64,000 nt of DNA, taken from assembly GCF_017676385.1 (NCBI RefSeq), contig NZ_JAFFZN010000011.1, positions 142,484-206,483 on the forward strand, in the 5' to 3' direction. The notes under the pieces were generated by a model. It had not been told where the DNA came from, did no database searches, and saw only the letters and a list, made by a program, of their open reading frames with translations. Origin of the DNA: Streptomyces spirodelae (lineage in GTDB: Bacteria > Actinomycetota > Actinomycetes > Streptomycetales > Streptomycetaceae). Below are positions 1 through 7,704 of this stretch, one piece after another; position 1 is the first letter of the stretch, and each line of letters starts with the position of its first letter. The translations under genes were made by a program, and so were the position numbers.

Positions 1-106
1 CCATCACGGGAAGCTGAATCCCCGCGTGCCGCAGCGCCACCCGTAGGGCTTCCCGCGCCCTTTCGGCCTCACGGATCTTCCTCACCGACCGTCCTCGCTC
101 CGTCAT
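1..106 (-). CDS. Small conserved Streptomyces hypothetical protein, partial
   Basis: The N-terminal 35 codons of a minus-strand gene start at an ATG (complement of 104-106) and run off the left edge of the window. The visible protein begins MTERGRSVRKIREAERAR and is strongly basic and helical. It resembles the small hypothetical proteins that commonly sit beside XRE/DUF397 loci in Streptomyces. No catalytic motif is visible and the C-terminus lies outside the window. It is divergent from the XRE gene that follows. Function unknown. Confidence 0.55.
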   Translation of the reverse strand, partial: MTERGRSVRKIREAERAREALRVALRHAGIQLPVM

Positions 107-260
107 TCCCACCACTCCGAACGCCCCCTTTGTGCATACTTGTCCGCGCGGGTAGCTACGCGCTGTGCAACAACCATCACCAACATTGCCGACCGCGGCC
201 CTGGAACACGCGTCGGCGCTGTCACCAATCGCCCCCGGTGGACAGGGGGGTTGAACGAAG

Positions 261-284
261 AGGAGTTCGACGGCGATGTAGTTG
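261..284 (+). promoter_or_regulatory. Start-stop element (ATG-TAG-TTG) at the head of an XRE gene
   Basis: An AGGAG (261-265) is followed 10 nt later by ATG (276-278), immediately by an in-frame TAG (279-281), and then by TTG (282-284), which opens the long XRE frame. The ribosome-binding site is better placed for the ATG than for the TTG. This may be a nonsense mutation at codon 2 rescued by re-initiation, or a built-in start-stop that lowers translation. Confidence 0.5.
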
Positions 285-1118
285 AACAGCGAAGACGGCA
301 AGCTCACCCCAAGGCTCCACCTCGGCCGGCGGCTCCGGCGACTGAGGGAGCGCCGGGGCCTCTCCCTGCGACAGCTCTCCGACCGCGTGGGCGGCTACTC
401 ACACAGCTACCTGGGCCGGGTGGAGCTGGGGGAACAGCTCCCTTCCGAGGCCCTGGTGGAAGCCCTGGACGCGTTCTTCGACACGGATGGAGTGCTCGCG
501 GAGCTGCTGGAGCTGGCGCATGACACGTTGATTCCGGACTACAGCCGGAAGGCCATCAGCAAGGAGCCTGATGCGGAGCGGATTCAGGTCTTCAACAGCA
601 GTGTGATCCCTGGGCTCCTGCAAACCCAAGAATATACGCGGGCGACATTCCAAAAGGCGCTGCTGGGTGAGTGCGAGGAGCGGATCGAGGAGTTGGTCAC
701 CGCACGCATGAAGCGCCAGCGCGTCCTGGATCGCGACGATCCACCGTTCTATTGGGGCATTATGGACGAGGCCGCCCTTAAGCGACCCGTCGGGGGCACA
801 CTGTGCATGGCTGCACAGATAAGGCGTCTGCTGCGACTGGCTTCCCGACCGCACGTTACCGTCCAGGTGCTTCCCTTCAGCAAGGGCGCATACTCGATGC
901 ACGGCGGCGGCAGCCTCACCTTGCACACGATGCCCGATGGCGCAACGATTGCGGTAGTCGAGAGCTTCGACTCTGGTGAGCCTGTGGAGTCTCCTAGAAG
1001 AGTCCTTGAGCTGACCCAGAGGTTCGACATGGCCCGCTCCCTGGCCCTGACGGACGAGGAATCACTCGATCTGTTCCGTCAATACCTGAAGGAGTACGAC
1101 GTTGAAGACGCTTCCTGA
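282..1118 (+). CDS. XRE-family regulator with DUF5753 (Scr1/WhiJ-like)
   Basis: A 278-residue DNA-binding regulator. Residues about 14-65 form a helix-turn-helix XRE domain (LRERRGLSLRQLSDRVGG). The rest is the DUF5753 ligand/partner domain, with the usual signatures VIPGLLQTQEYTRA and an RMKRQRVLDR helix. Family knowledge: such regulators pair with an adjacent small DUF397 protein, as in the Scr1/Scr2 toxin-antitoxin pair and the developmental WhiJ system of S. coelicolor. The next gene overlaps by 17 nt and is exactly such a DUF397 protein, so the two are probably translationally coupled. The frame can only start at TTG 282 because TAG precedes it. Regulatory target unknown. Confidence 0.85.
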   Translation: MNSEDGKLTPRLHLGRRLRRLRERRGLSLRQLSDRVGGYSHSYLGRVELGEQLPSEALVEALDAFFDTDGVLAELLELAHDTLIPDYSRKAISKEPDAERIQVFNSSVIPGLLQTQEYTRATFQKALLGECEERIEELVTARMKRQRVLDRDDPPFYWGIMDEAALKRPVGGTLCMAAQIRRLLRLASRPHVTVQVLPFSKGAYSMHGGGSLTLHTMPDGATIAVVESFDSGEPVESPRRVLELTQRFDMARSLALTDEESLDLFRQYLKEYDVEDAS

Positions 1119-1320
1119 CGCATCGGCGCTCCCCGCATGGCGCAAGTCCACCTACAGCGAAAATTCGGTAGGCGGCTGCATCGAGGTGTCCGACGACTAC
1201 CCCGGCGGCGTCCCCGTCCGCGACTCCAAGACCCCCCACGGACCGGCCATCATCTTCGACACAACCGCCTGGGCCTCCTTCGTCACCGCCACCAAGCACG
1301 GGGAGTTCACCGCCCCCTGA
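1102..1320 (+). CDS. DUF397 protein, copy 1
   Basis: A 72-residue DUF397 protein with the family features: N-terminal ...AWRKSTYSE, a central IEVSDD strand, VPVRDSKTP, and a terminal WASFVTA segment. It begins at TTG 1102 inside the end of the XRE gene, with GAAGGAG (1088-1094) 7 nt upstream. In the Scr1/Scr2 pair the DUF397 member behaves as a toxin neutralised by the XRE partner; in WhiJ-type loci the small protein acts with the regulator in development. Either role is inference here. A close paralogue lies 69 bp downstream. Confidence 0.85.
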   Translation: MKTLPDASALPAWRKSTYSENSVGGCIEVSDDYPGGVPVRDSKTPHGPAIIFDTTAWASFVTATKHGEFTAP

Positions 1321-1333
1321 CAGACGAGCCAAA

Positions 1334-1365
1334 GCCAGGGGCGCGCAGTTTCTCGTGCCCCTGGC
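1334..1365 (+). terminator. Hairpin between the two DUF397 genes
   Basis: GCCAGGGGC (1334-1342) and GCCCCTGGC (1357-1365) form a perfect 9-bp stem with a 14-nt loop, with no T-tract. It lies 13 nt after copy 1 and 24 nt before copy 2, so it could terminate or attenuate transcription between them. The internal sequence resembles the dispersed 3'-end repeat seen elsewhere in the window. Confidence 0.5.
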
Positions 1366-1389
1366 CCCCAACTCGCAAGGAGCGCGAAG

Positions 1390-1608
1390 GTGAAAGCGGT
1401 TCCCGACGCATCGGCTCTTCCGACCTGGCGCAAGTCGAGCTACAGCGAGAACTCGGCTGGCGGCAGCATCGAGGTGTCCGACGACCACCCCGGCGGCATC
1501 CCGGTCCGCGACTCCAAGAACCCTCACGGTCCCGCCGTCACCTTCGACACAACCGCCTGGACAACCTTCATCACCGCCACCAAACGCGGTGCGTTCACCG
1601 CGTCCTGA
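1390..1608 (+). CDS. DUF397 protein, copy 2 (tandem paralogue)
   Basis: 72 residues, the same length as copy 1 and alignable without gaps. The opening differs at only a few positions (MKAVPDASALPTWRKSSYSE against MKTLPDASALPAWRKSTYSE). It starts at GTG 1390 after an AAGGAG (1377-1382). The cysteine of copy 1 (GGCIEV) is serine here (GGSIEV). The two genes look like a recent tandem duplication now diverging. Both presumably partner the upstream XRE/DUF5753 protein; which one does, and whether they differ in specificity, cannot be told from sequence. Confidence 0.85.
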   Translation: MKAVPDASALPTWRKSSYSENSAGGSIEVSDDHPGGIPVRDSKNPHGPAVTFDTTAWTTFITATKRGAFTAS

Positions 1609-1611
1609 CGG

Positions 1612-2142
1612 TCAGAGGATCTTGTACTCTCCGTGGGGGACAGCTCGTTCCCATACCGCCTCGAAGGCACTGGCGCACAGCTTGAGCACTGCCGGGTCGG
1701 TACTCATCTCGCCTCCGCCGGAAGAGCCGTCCCCGGCGAAATGGTTCCAACGGACAAGCGACCCATCAAACAGCCAGAAGTCGTTGCCCGGCAGCGCGAG
1801 GTCTGACGCACGGCGGCGTGGCAGCCACCGCACCTGTTCGCCTGCGGCGACGTTGGTGAACGTGTCGGAGTGCTCGAACCGGATGTACTCGCTGACCGGC
1901 TCGGAAACGATGCGAGCTCGGCGAACGACTACACCTCGGCCGACAGTCTCCTGAATCAGATCCAGCCATGGGCGCCACCATGACGCCCTGTCGTCCGGGT
2001 CGTGCCGGAAGCCCGCTCGCCACGCGTCGAATTCCTCCCTCTCGTAGTCCACTGCGTAGAAATCGCGCATCTCCAAGTGGACAGCGGAGCGCTGGGCCCC
2101 GCGCAGCAGTTCAGCGAATGTCGGGACGTTCGAGGGAATCAC
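1612..2142 (-). CDS. DUF6879 family protein
   Basis: A 176-residue DUF6879 protein starting at GTG 2142 after GGGAGA. Recognisable elements are the N-terminal VHLEMRDFYAVD helix, the strand RRARIVSEPVSEYIRFEH, then RWLPR, LPGND.W.FD, and NHFAGDG near the C-terminus. It is the last gene of a minus-strand set (3832 to 1612) containing an XRE/DUF5753 regulator, and it ends head-on against DUF397 copy 2 with 3 nt between stops. DUF6879 proteins occupy the partner position beside Scr1-type regulators that DUF397 occupies elsewhere. A functional parallel is inference. Confidence 0.8.
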   Translation of the reverse strand: MIPSNVPTFAELLRGAQRSAVHLEMRDFYAVDYEREEFDAWRAGFRHDPDDRASWWRPWLDLIQETVGRGVVVRRARIVSEPVSEYIRFEHSDTFTNVAAGEQVRWLPRRRASDLALPGNDFWLFDGSLVRWNHFAGDGSSGGGEMSTDPAVLKLCASAFEAVWERAVPHGEYKIL

Positions 2143-2215
2143 ACGTCTCCCCAGTCTCTGCCTGTCCGCGGGTCCGGAGGAGTCCGGTAGTCGCGAACGG
2201 GCTTCGGTTCCGTTC

Positions 2216-3067
2216 TCACGGCTCGTTCAGTTGCCGTCGCGCAGCATTGATCACGTTCTGCGCGACGGCACCGTATACCGCTGATTCCTGGAGGGTCCGC
2301 CACACCTTCATATACAGGGCGATGTTGTCGGCGTCGTCCAGCCATAGCTCGGCGTGCCAATCTTCTGCGACGACCAGACGATCATCGAGAACCCAGAATC
2401 CATTGGCCGGCACGATCCGCACCGGGGCGGTGAACGGGATGATCCCCAACTCGACCGTGTCCAGCCCTACCAGGCCGGTCAGCCGATCAAGTTGAGCGGC
2501 GAGAGCTGCGGGAGGGCAGACCAGCGCCCGCAGCGCAGCCTCCCATATGAGGACGTGCAGCCTGCGGCCTGGCTCGTAAAGCCATTCCTGGCGCTTCATC
2601 CTGGCCCGCACGGCAGCTTCGATGTCGCCGGCCGGGGCCAACAGTTCCGAATACCGCGTGATGACATGGCGCGCGTACTCAGGGGTTTGCACCAGCCCAG
2701 GGATCACTGCCTCCTCCCACAACCACAGACATCTGGTGCGTTCGATCTCACGGCTCAGGCTCTCGTGGGCGGGCTTGAAACCGCTCGCGAGGGCTCGTCG
2801 CCATGACCTGATATGCGACTCGAACCCTGCAAGACGGGAGGCCAATTCGGGATAGACCTCTGGTTGGCCGGTACTGTCCGCCCACGCCCGGAGATCATCG
2901 GAAGTGGCGGTCTGTCTTCCGTTCTCCAGCTTGCTGATCTTGGAGTTCGGCCAACCGAGTCGCCGAGCGAGTTCCTGGCCGGTGAGCCGACCATCAGGGC
3001 ACGAGAACCGCAGTTCCCGGAGGCGCATGCCAAGCGCTTCTCTCGCCTGCTGATAGTCAGTGCTCAC
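2216..3067 (-). CDS. XRE/DUF5753 regulator (Scr1-like)
   Basis: A 283-residue DNA-binding protein with an N-terminal helix-turn-helix (GQELARRLGWPNSKISKLEN, residues about 29-48) and a DUF5753 domain marked by VIPGLVQTPEYARH and RMKRQEWLYEP. It starts at GTG 3067, 12 nt after the stop of the fused DUF6879 gene at 3080, so the two are in one transcript. NCBI naming for this architecture is Scr1-family TA-system antitoxin-like regulator. It probably autoregulates and binds one or both flanking DUF6879 products. Confidence 0.85.
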   Translation of the reverse strand: MSTDYQQAREALGMRLRELRFSCPDGRLTGQELARRLGWPNSKISKLENGRQTATSDDLRAWADSTGQPEVYPELASRLAGFESHIRSWRRALASGFKPAHESLSREIERTRCLWLWEEAVIPGLVQTPEYARHVITRYSELLAPAGDIEAAVRARMKRQEWLYEPGRRLHVLIWEAALRALVCPPAALAAQLDRLTGLVGLDTVELGIIPFTAPVRIVPANGFWVLDDRLVVAEDWHAELWLDDADNIALYMKVWRTLQESAVYGAVAQNVINAARRQLNEP

Positions 3068-3079
3068 CGGCTAAGCTCG

Positions 3080-3832
3080 CTATCCAGCCCCAGCTACCTG
3101 CACTGCGAACTTCTGGTACGGAACGGCATAGTGCATGGCTGCGTCGCGGACGATGGAGTAGCGCACAACCTCAGCGGGCTCCGTGATCACCTCGATGTTG
3201 AGCAAGTTGTCGCCGTCGTCGAAGTGCAGCAACGCGACGATCCGCGAGTCGAAGATCCAGAAGTCCTCTGCGGGCAAGCCGATCCGGTCGGCCTCCTCTC
3301 GCCAGAGGTAGTTCATGTCTTCACCGACGGCTGCGTTGTGTCGGGCATAGTCGAGTAGGAACATCTGTTCCTGCGTAGGTGGCTTGTCGGCGATGCGCAC
3401 GCGACCGACTGTCTTGCCTGTAGCCGTCTGACGGCGGATGTTGACGAACCACGGTTCGCTGAAGTCGCACGGAGCGCTACCCGTCTCCAGGAAGGCTCGG
3501 TACTCGGGATCGTCGCGGTCGGAGGCGTACCCACGCCGTGTTTCAAGGCGCCACGCTGTGTGCTCGAAGGTCTCAAAGAGGCGGCGGAAGCCGTCCCGGC
3601 TTACGAGGTCCGGCACGCGCGTCATCTCCTTCGGTCCCCAGTTCACAAGCAGTTCGCGCGGCACGATCACAGCAGCGTCCCCCTCGCCGAAGTGCCGTAG
3701 CTGGGCGATGTCATCCGGATCGGTAAGTGGCCTCCCCTGCACGACTACTTCGCCTGTCTTGACGTCTGCATGTAGCGCGGGGCAGCCGTCGACCTTGCTG
3801 TCTGTGCCGGTGAAGCGTAGCTGACGAGCCAT
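3080..3832 (-). CDS. DUF6879 protein with fused N-terminal domain
   Basis: 250 residues when started at ATG 3832, which has an excellent GGAAAGGAG 7 nt upstream; an upstream in-frame ATG at 3850 is less likely. Residues about 4-70 (LRFTGTD..., EVVVQGRPLTDPDDIAQL, VIVPRELL) align with the separate 71-residue protein at 7705-7920. Residues about 85-240 are DUF6879, with RLETRRGYASD, PPTQEQMFLLDYARHN, LPAEDFWIFDSRIV and LHFDDGD. So this gene is the fused form of two adjacent genes found elsewhere in the window. Its DUF6879 half is more diverged than the other two copies. It is the first gene of the operon with the XRE regulator. Function unknown. Confidence 0.75.
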   Translation of the reverse strand: MARQLRFTGTDSKVDGCPALHADVKTGEVVVQGRPLTDPDDIAQLRHFGEGDAAVIVPRELLVNWGPKEMTRVPDLVSRDGFRRLFETFEHTAWRLETRRGYASDRDDPEYRAFLETGSAPCDFSEPWFVNIRRQTATGKTVGRVRIADKPPTQEQMFLLDYARHNAAVGEDMNYLWREEADRIGLPAEDFWIFDSRIVALLHFDDGDNLLNIEVITEPAEVVRYSIVRDAAMHYAVPYQKFAVQVAGAG

Positions 3833-4007
3833 CGCCGGTCTCCTTTCCATGAGCCTTTGTCACCGATCAGCATGGGTCGCCCCCCGGCTCCGCACCACAC
3901 GACGTTGAGACGCACAGAAGAAAACAGCAGCAATTCAAGCCAGCTTGCGAGAAAACTCAAGAAAGCAGCGTAGTGCGCACCAATCGCCGCTCCCTAGCGT
4001 CGAGTTC

Positions 4008-4289
4008 GTGAGCACAGCACACCGTTGGGTCGGTTATCGGTACGACCATTCGAACGCCTTGCCGGGCAGGTTCACAAGGCCGCGGTACGCGGCTGACAGC
4101 GACGGTGACCCGGAGCCGGCGCCCTGCGGCTACTGCCAGCAGCTCCGCGACATGACCAGCCTGGCTCAGCATCGGAGCGAGACGGAGATCGCCTCCGTAC
4201 TCAGCGACGTACTGCGCCGGCACCGGCGGGACAAACACCCGGGACCGCACCGCCTCACCCTCGTCAGGGGCGAGCCGGAAGACGACTGA
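4008..4289 (+). CDS. Small Cys-containing hypothetical protein
   Basis: About 93 residues from GTG 4008 (VSTAHRWVGYRYDHSN). The frame extends upstream to 3945, but that part is basic and low-quality, so I prefer the GTG. It has one CGYCQQL motif, a possible metal or disulfide pair, and an acidic C-terminus (RGEPEDD). Proteins like it sit beside XRE/DUF397-type loci in Streptomyces but have no assigned role. It is divergent from the fused DUF6879 operon and 104 bp upstream of the micro-peptide gene, with which it may be co-transcribed. Confidence 0.6.
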   Translation: MSTAHRWVGYRYDHSNALPGRFTRPRYAADSDGDPEPAPCGYCQQLRDMTSLAQHRSETEIASVLSDVLRRHRRDKHPGPHRLTLVRGEPEDD

Positions 4290-4393
4290 CCCCCGCCCCC
4301 AGGCGCACCGTCGCGCACGGCTTCCACTCCAACGCGTGACGGCCACAGCGCCGGAGGCGGGTCCCCGAGAAATCCAGCAGAAGGAGGAGCACC

Positions 4394-4498
4394 ATGCATG
4401 CGCTGATCCTGGCCGCCGATCCCGAGGACGACGAGCCTACCCAACCGTCCGACACCCCGGACTGCGGCAGCGGCCAAGGCTGCGGCGGCAACCGGTAA
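4394..4498 (+). CDS. 34-residue Cys-containing micro-peptide
   Basis: ATG 4394 to TAA 4498 encodes 34 residues. The N-terminal half begins MHALILAADPEDDEP; the C-terminal half has two Cys five residues apart (PDCGSGQGCGGNR). The Shine-Dalgarno AAGGAGGAG (4381-4389) is the strongest in this region. A perfect 11-bp hairpin follows 12 nt after the stop. The shape (acidic leader-like half, short Gly/Cys-rich tail, strong RBS, following attenuator) is that of a modified-peptide precursor or a signalling peptide. I recognise no matching precursor family, and no known maturase is adjacent. Confidence 0.5.
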   Translation: MHALILAADPEDDEPTQPSDTPDCGSGQGCGGNR

Positions 4499-4510
4499 AA
4501 ACGCCCAACA

Positions 4511-4539
4511 CGTGGCGCCCCCGTCGAAGGGGCGCCACG
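4511..4539 (+). terminator. Perfect hairpin after the micro-peptide gene
   Basis: CGTGGCGCCCC (4511-4521) pairs perfectly with GGGGCGCCACG (4529-4539) around a 7-nt loop: 11 bp, almost all G-C, no T-tract. It is the kind of factor-independent terminator or attenuator seen in Streptomyces. It also argues against using the GTG at 4512 as the start of the next gene, because that codon lies inside the stem. Confidence 0.7.
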
Positions 4540-4565
4540 CCTCACCAGAAAGGCTGCGCCCAACG

Positions 4566-4922
4566 GTGCACTGGCACGCGTACACCTACACCGGGCCGCA
4601 GTGGCCCAGGGACGGCGAGGCCCGGAATCTCCAGGCGGCGGTGCCCCCGAACACGATCAGCCACTGGTTCCGCAAGCCGCAGTCCATGCGAGCAGGCACC
4701 TTCAGCGCCCCCGAAGAAGCGATCGCATGGCTGGACCAGGAGCTCAACGCGATGCCACCCAGCAACCTGGAGGCCAAGCTGGCCCATCTCGTGGCGTGCC
4801 TCGACCGGGGAGCCGACGCCTACGCCGGCTACTACTCAGCCGGCGGCCAGATGGTCGTGCGATGCACGCTGGTCTGCCCACGCGCCGGAGAGCAGTGCCC
4901 CGATCCTCCGCACTCACCGTGA
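4566..4922 (+). CDS. Conserved hypothetical protein downstream of the micro-peptide
   Basis: 118 residues from GTG 4566 (VHWHAYTYTGPQWPRDGEA). An earlier GTG at 4512 is in frame but sits in the hairpin. The protein is Trp/His/Tyr-rich at its N-terminus (HWHAYTY) and has a helical middle (EEAIAWLDQELNAMPPSN). A Cys pair lies near the end (VRCTLVCPRAGEQC). No membrane segment and no recognisable enzyme motif. It probably shares a promoter with the micro-peptide, with the hairpin setting the ratio. Function unknown. Confidence 0.6.
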   Translation: MHWHAYTYTGPQWPRDGEARNLQAAVPPNTISHWFRKPQSMRAGTFSAPEEAIAWLDQELNAMPPSNLEAKLAHLVACLDRGADAYAGYYSAGGQMVVRCTLVCPRAGEQCPDPPHSP

Positions 4923-5009
4923 GGACAGCGCGGCGGCCTGGTCACGGAATGAGGACCAGTCGGCCGCGCAGGCCGCCCTTGGCAAGCAACTCGTGTGCTC
5001 GAGCGGCGG

Positions 5010-7454
5010 CTACACCGGCGGCGTCGCTTGGGCCGCCTGCAGCTCCGCACGTTTCGCCGCCGCCACCCTGTCGGGGAAAGCTGTCAGCAACCGGAGCGCC
5101 TCGGTGCGTTGCTGCTGTGCCTCTTGAGATGCGCCCTGGCTGGTCAGCGCTTCGGCGAGGCGGGCCAGGGAAAGCACCAACGACCAGTTGTCGCCCCTGG
5201 AACGGAACGTCGAGGACGCTTGCCGGTGGAACGCCACGGCGTCCTCGGCGCGTCCGAGCAGCAGATGCGCTTCGCCAGTGGTGTCCCACGCGGCGGCCTG
5301 CAGATCGGGGCGGCCGACTCGCTGGAACAGCACCGAGGCATGTTGCAGATGTCCGAGAGCTTCGGCGCTGTTCTCCTGGGCCAAGCAGGCGCGTCCCAGC
5401 TCCAGAAGAGCGAGGGCCTCGAAGAGGTTTCCGCCGGCCTCGCCTGCGATGGCCAATGCCTGCTCAGCCATCTCGTTTGCCTCGAAGAAGCGTCCAGCTC
5501 GCCGATCAACCGCCGACAGCAGCGTGAGCGCTTCAGCCCGCTCCAGCGGCTCGTCCGCGTCAGCCAGAAGGGTCGCTGCCCGGCTCAGCCAGCCCCTCGC
5601 CTGGTCGAGGTCGCCCTGTTCCAGGAACGCCCATCCGAGGTTGCGTGTGAAGGCCCCGATATAGACAGGATCATCGAGCTCGTGCGCCTGCTCCAGCGCC
5701 CGCTTGAAGCAGGTTGCGGCGTCATCAACGCGGTGCGCGAGCATGTACACCACCCCCATGCCGTTGGCGGCTCGCGCGTGCCCCAAGGTACTGCCGAGTT
5801 CCCGGAAGATCCGCAAGGCAGCGTCGAAGCACTCTTCGGCCTCGGACAGCCGGAACAGATGCCGGTAGGCGATGCCCAGATTGTCGAGAGTGATTGCTTC
5901 CCCATGCCGATCGCCCGCCCTACGGGCGGACTCGAGAGCTACTCGCTGGGCGGGCAGCCAGGCGTCGGCCGGCTCCCGGTCTGCGATGACCGTCGTCAGG
6001 ACCGCTGGAATCTGCCAGGCGATCCGGTCCATTCCAGCAGAGCTCGCGATGCGGACCGCGGTGGCGAGGTTGTCTCGCTCGGTTTCGTACCAGGCGATCG
6101 CCGCTTTCCCGTCATCGAAGGCAGTCGGGCCGACACCGTCGTCCACCGGTTCGAGGGCCAGCGGCATGGTGTACGCGCACGAGCCCGCTCGAGCGGCGGC
6201 AGCAGCGGAGTGCAGGTACCAGCCGAGGACACGTTCCAGCGCAGAACGCCGGTCCTCGGCAGATTCCTCACGCTGGGCCTGGTCGATGGCGTAAGCGCGC
6301 AGCAGGTCGTGGAACTGGTAGCGGTCATGCCCGCACTCCTCCAGCAGGTGCACGGCGGCCAGGCTGTCGAGATGACGCCGAGCGTGGGCCGGGGTCGAGC
6401 CGGAGAGGGCTGCAGCGGCCTCCGCCCGGAAGTCGGGACCGGGATGCAGCCCCAGCAACCGGAACACGCGGGCGGTCTGCGGGGGGAGGGCGCGGTACGA
6501 CCAGGCAAACACTGTGCGCACGGCATCCGCTTCATCGGCCCCCTCCTCGCCCGTCGCCGACAGGGCGTCCCACAGTCCCGACTCGTCGCGCAGATCCGTG
6601 ATCAAGTCGCGCAGTGGCATTCTCGGACGGGCTGCGGCACGTTCGGCCACGATGCGCAGTGCGAGCGGCAACCGCGCGCACAGGCGAGCCAGTTCGGCGA
6701 GTTCCGCGTCGTCGTCCTCTGTGCGGTATCCGGCAATGATGCTGCGCAACAACCGGATGGATTCGGCTTCCGACAGCGTCTCCACACTCACACGATATGC
6801 ACCTTCCCGCACCACCAAACCCGACATTCGTGTACGACTCGTGATGGCTACCAGACAATCTGCAGAACCGGGCAACAGTGGACGGATCGCTCCGGCCGCT
6901 GCGGCGTTGTCCAGAACGACGAGCACGCGTCGGCCGGCCATCACCGATCGGAACAGCTCCGCGCGTGGTTCCTCTCCCGCTGGGATGCGCCCCACCGGCA
7001 CATCCAGCGCCCGCAGGAACCTGCCGAGAACATCCGTGACGCTTATCGGCGGCCCCGGATCATATCCATGCAGGTTGACGTACAGCTGTCCATCGGGGAA
7101 GTGACTCTTGACGCGGTGTGCCCACCGAACGGCGAGCGTTGTCTTTCCCACCCCGGCCGTGCCGACGACAACGGCGATGCGTAACGCTTCCGCGTCCTGA
7201 AGAGGGCCTTGCGGGTCGTCCAACAGGCTGTCCAGGGCGCTCATCTCATCGGTTCGATTGACGAACCCGCGTACATCGCCAGGTAGTTGCGCCGGACGAG
7301 GCGCGGGCGCGAGCGCCGCTGCGTGAACGTGCACGTCACCACTGACCTGGCCGGCTTGGACGACGTTGCTTGCCGAGCCCGAGAGATCGTTGTGGGCGCC
7401 AACGCGAAATCCGGCCGTCGGCTCCTGTCCTGGCCCGCTCTGTCTCTCCGCCAC
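5010..7454 (-). CDS. STAND ATPase: RHIM-like motif, NB-ARC, TPR repeats
   Basis: 814 residues from GTG 7454 (RBS GGAGGGGA). Residues 22-45 carry an N-S-G-x-V-V-Q-A-G-x-V-x-G-D-V pattern, like the amyloid-type (RHIM/BASS) signalling motifs at the N-terminus of actinobacterial NLR-like proteins. The NB-ARC core follows: Walker A GTAGVGKTT (98-106), Walker B VLVVLDN (177-183) and LPLAL (262-266). The C-terminal ~330 residues are TPR repeats (for example GEAITLDNLGIAYRHL). There is no SARP domain, so it is not AfsR. Family knowledge: such STAND proteins sense a ligand through the repeats and oligomerise. The matching effector is not in this window. It is monocistronic and divergent from the 7705 operon. 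Confidence 0.85.
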   Translation of the reverse strand: MAERQSGPGQEPTAGFRVGAHNDLSGSASNVVQAGQVSGDVHVHAAALAPAPRPAQLPGDVRGFVNRTDEMSALDSLLDDPQGPLQDAEALRIAVVVGTAGVGKTTLAVRWAHRVKSHFPDGQLYVNLHGYDPGPPISVTDVLGRFLRALDVPVGRIPAGEEPRAELFRSVMAGRRVLVVLDNAAAAGAIRPLLPGSADCLVAITSRTRMSGLVVREGAYRVSVETLSEAESIRLLRSIIAGYRTEDDDAELAELARLCARLPLALRIVAERAAARPRMPLRDLITDLRDESGLWDALSATGEEGADEADAVRTVFAWSYRALPPQTARVFRLLGLHPGPDFRAEAAAALSGSTPAHARRHLDSLAAVHLLEECGHDRYQFHDLLRAYAIDQAQREESAEDRRSALERVLGWYLHSAAAAARAGSCAYTMPLALEPVDDGVGPTAFDDGKAAIAWYETERDNLATAVRIASSAGMDRIAWQIPAVLTTVIADREPADAWLPAQRVALESARRAGDRHGEAITLDNLGIAYRHLFRLSEAEECFDAALRIFRELGSTLGHARAANGMGVVYMLAHRVDDAATCFKRALEQAHELDDPVYIGAFTRNLGWAFLEQGDLDQARGWLSRAATLLADADEPLERAEALTLLSAVDRRAGRFFEANEMAEQALAIAGEAGGNLFEALALLELGRACLAQENSAEALGHLQHASVLFQRVGRPDLQAAAWDTTGEAHLLLGRAEDAVAFHRQASSTFRSRGDNWSLVLSLARLAEALTSQGASQEAQQQRTEALRLLTAFPDRVAAAKRAELQAAQATPPV

Positions 7455-7704
7455 GTCCCCTCCTCACCGACCGCCCTCAGCCGGACTACCCCTGAACCCC
7501 TGCACCGAACCGAGTAATCCGTCAGGGGGAACCTTCGAATGGCTTGTTTCCTACCCCTGCCGCTGCTAAATGCAAGGTTGAGGCCCCGCCGAGGCGCCTC
7601 GTCCGTAGAGTGATCAGGGATCGAGCGAGCCGTTCGGCCAAGCCAAGCCGTTCATTGCTCAGTAGTGGAGTGGTTTGCGTGCTGTCGAAATGTGAAGGGC
7701 GGTT

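Noticed and set aside
4512..4565. Earlier GTG start (4512) for the gene after the micro-peptide
   Set aside because: The codon lies inside a perfect 11-bp hairpin and the added residues are not family-like; GTG 4566 is preferred.
4995..7184. A 729-codon + strand open frame opposite the STAND gene
   Set aside because: It is antisense to a gene with clear NB-ARC and TPR motifs; its translation is Arg/Gln/Gly-rich without domains, as expected of a high-GC shadow frame.
5010..7454. AfsR/SARP pathway regulator
   Set aside because: NB-ARC and TPR domains match, but the N-terminal SARP DNA-binding and BTAD domains are absent.
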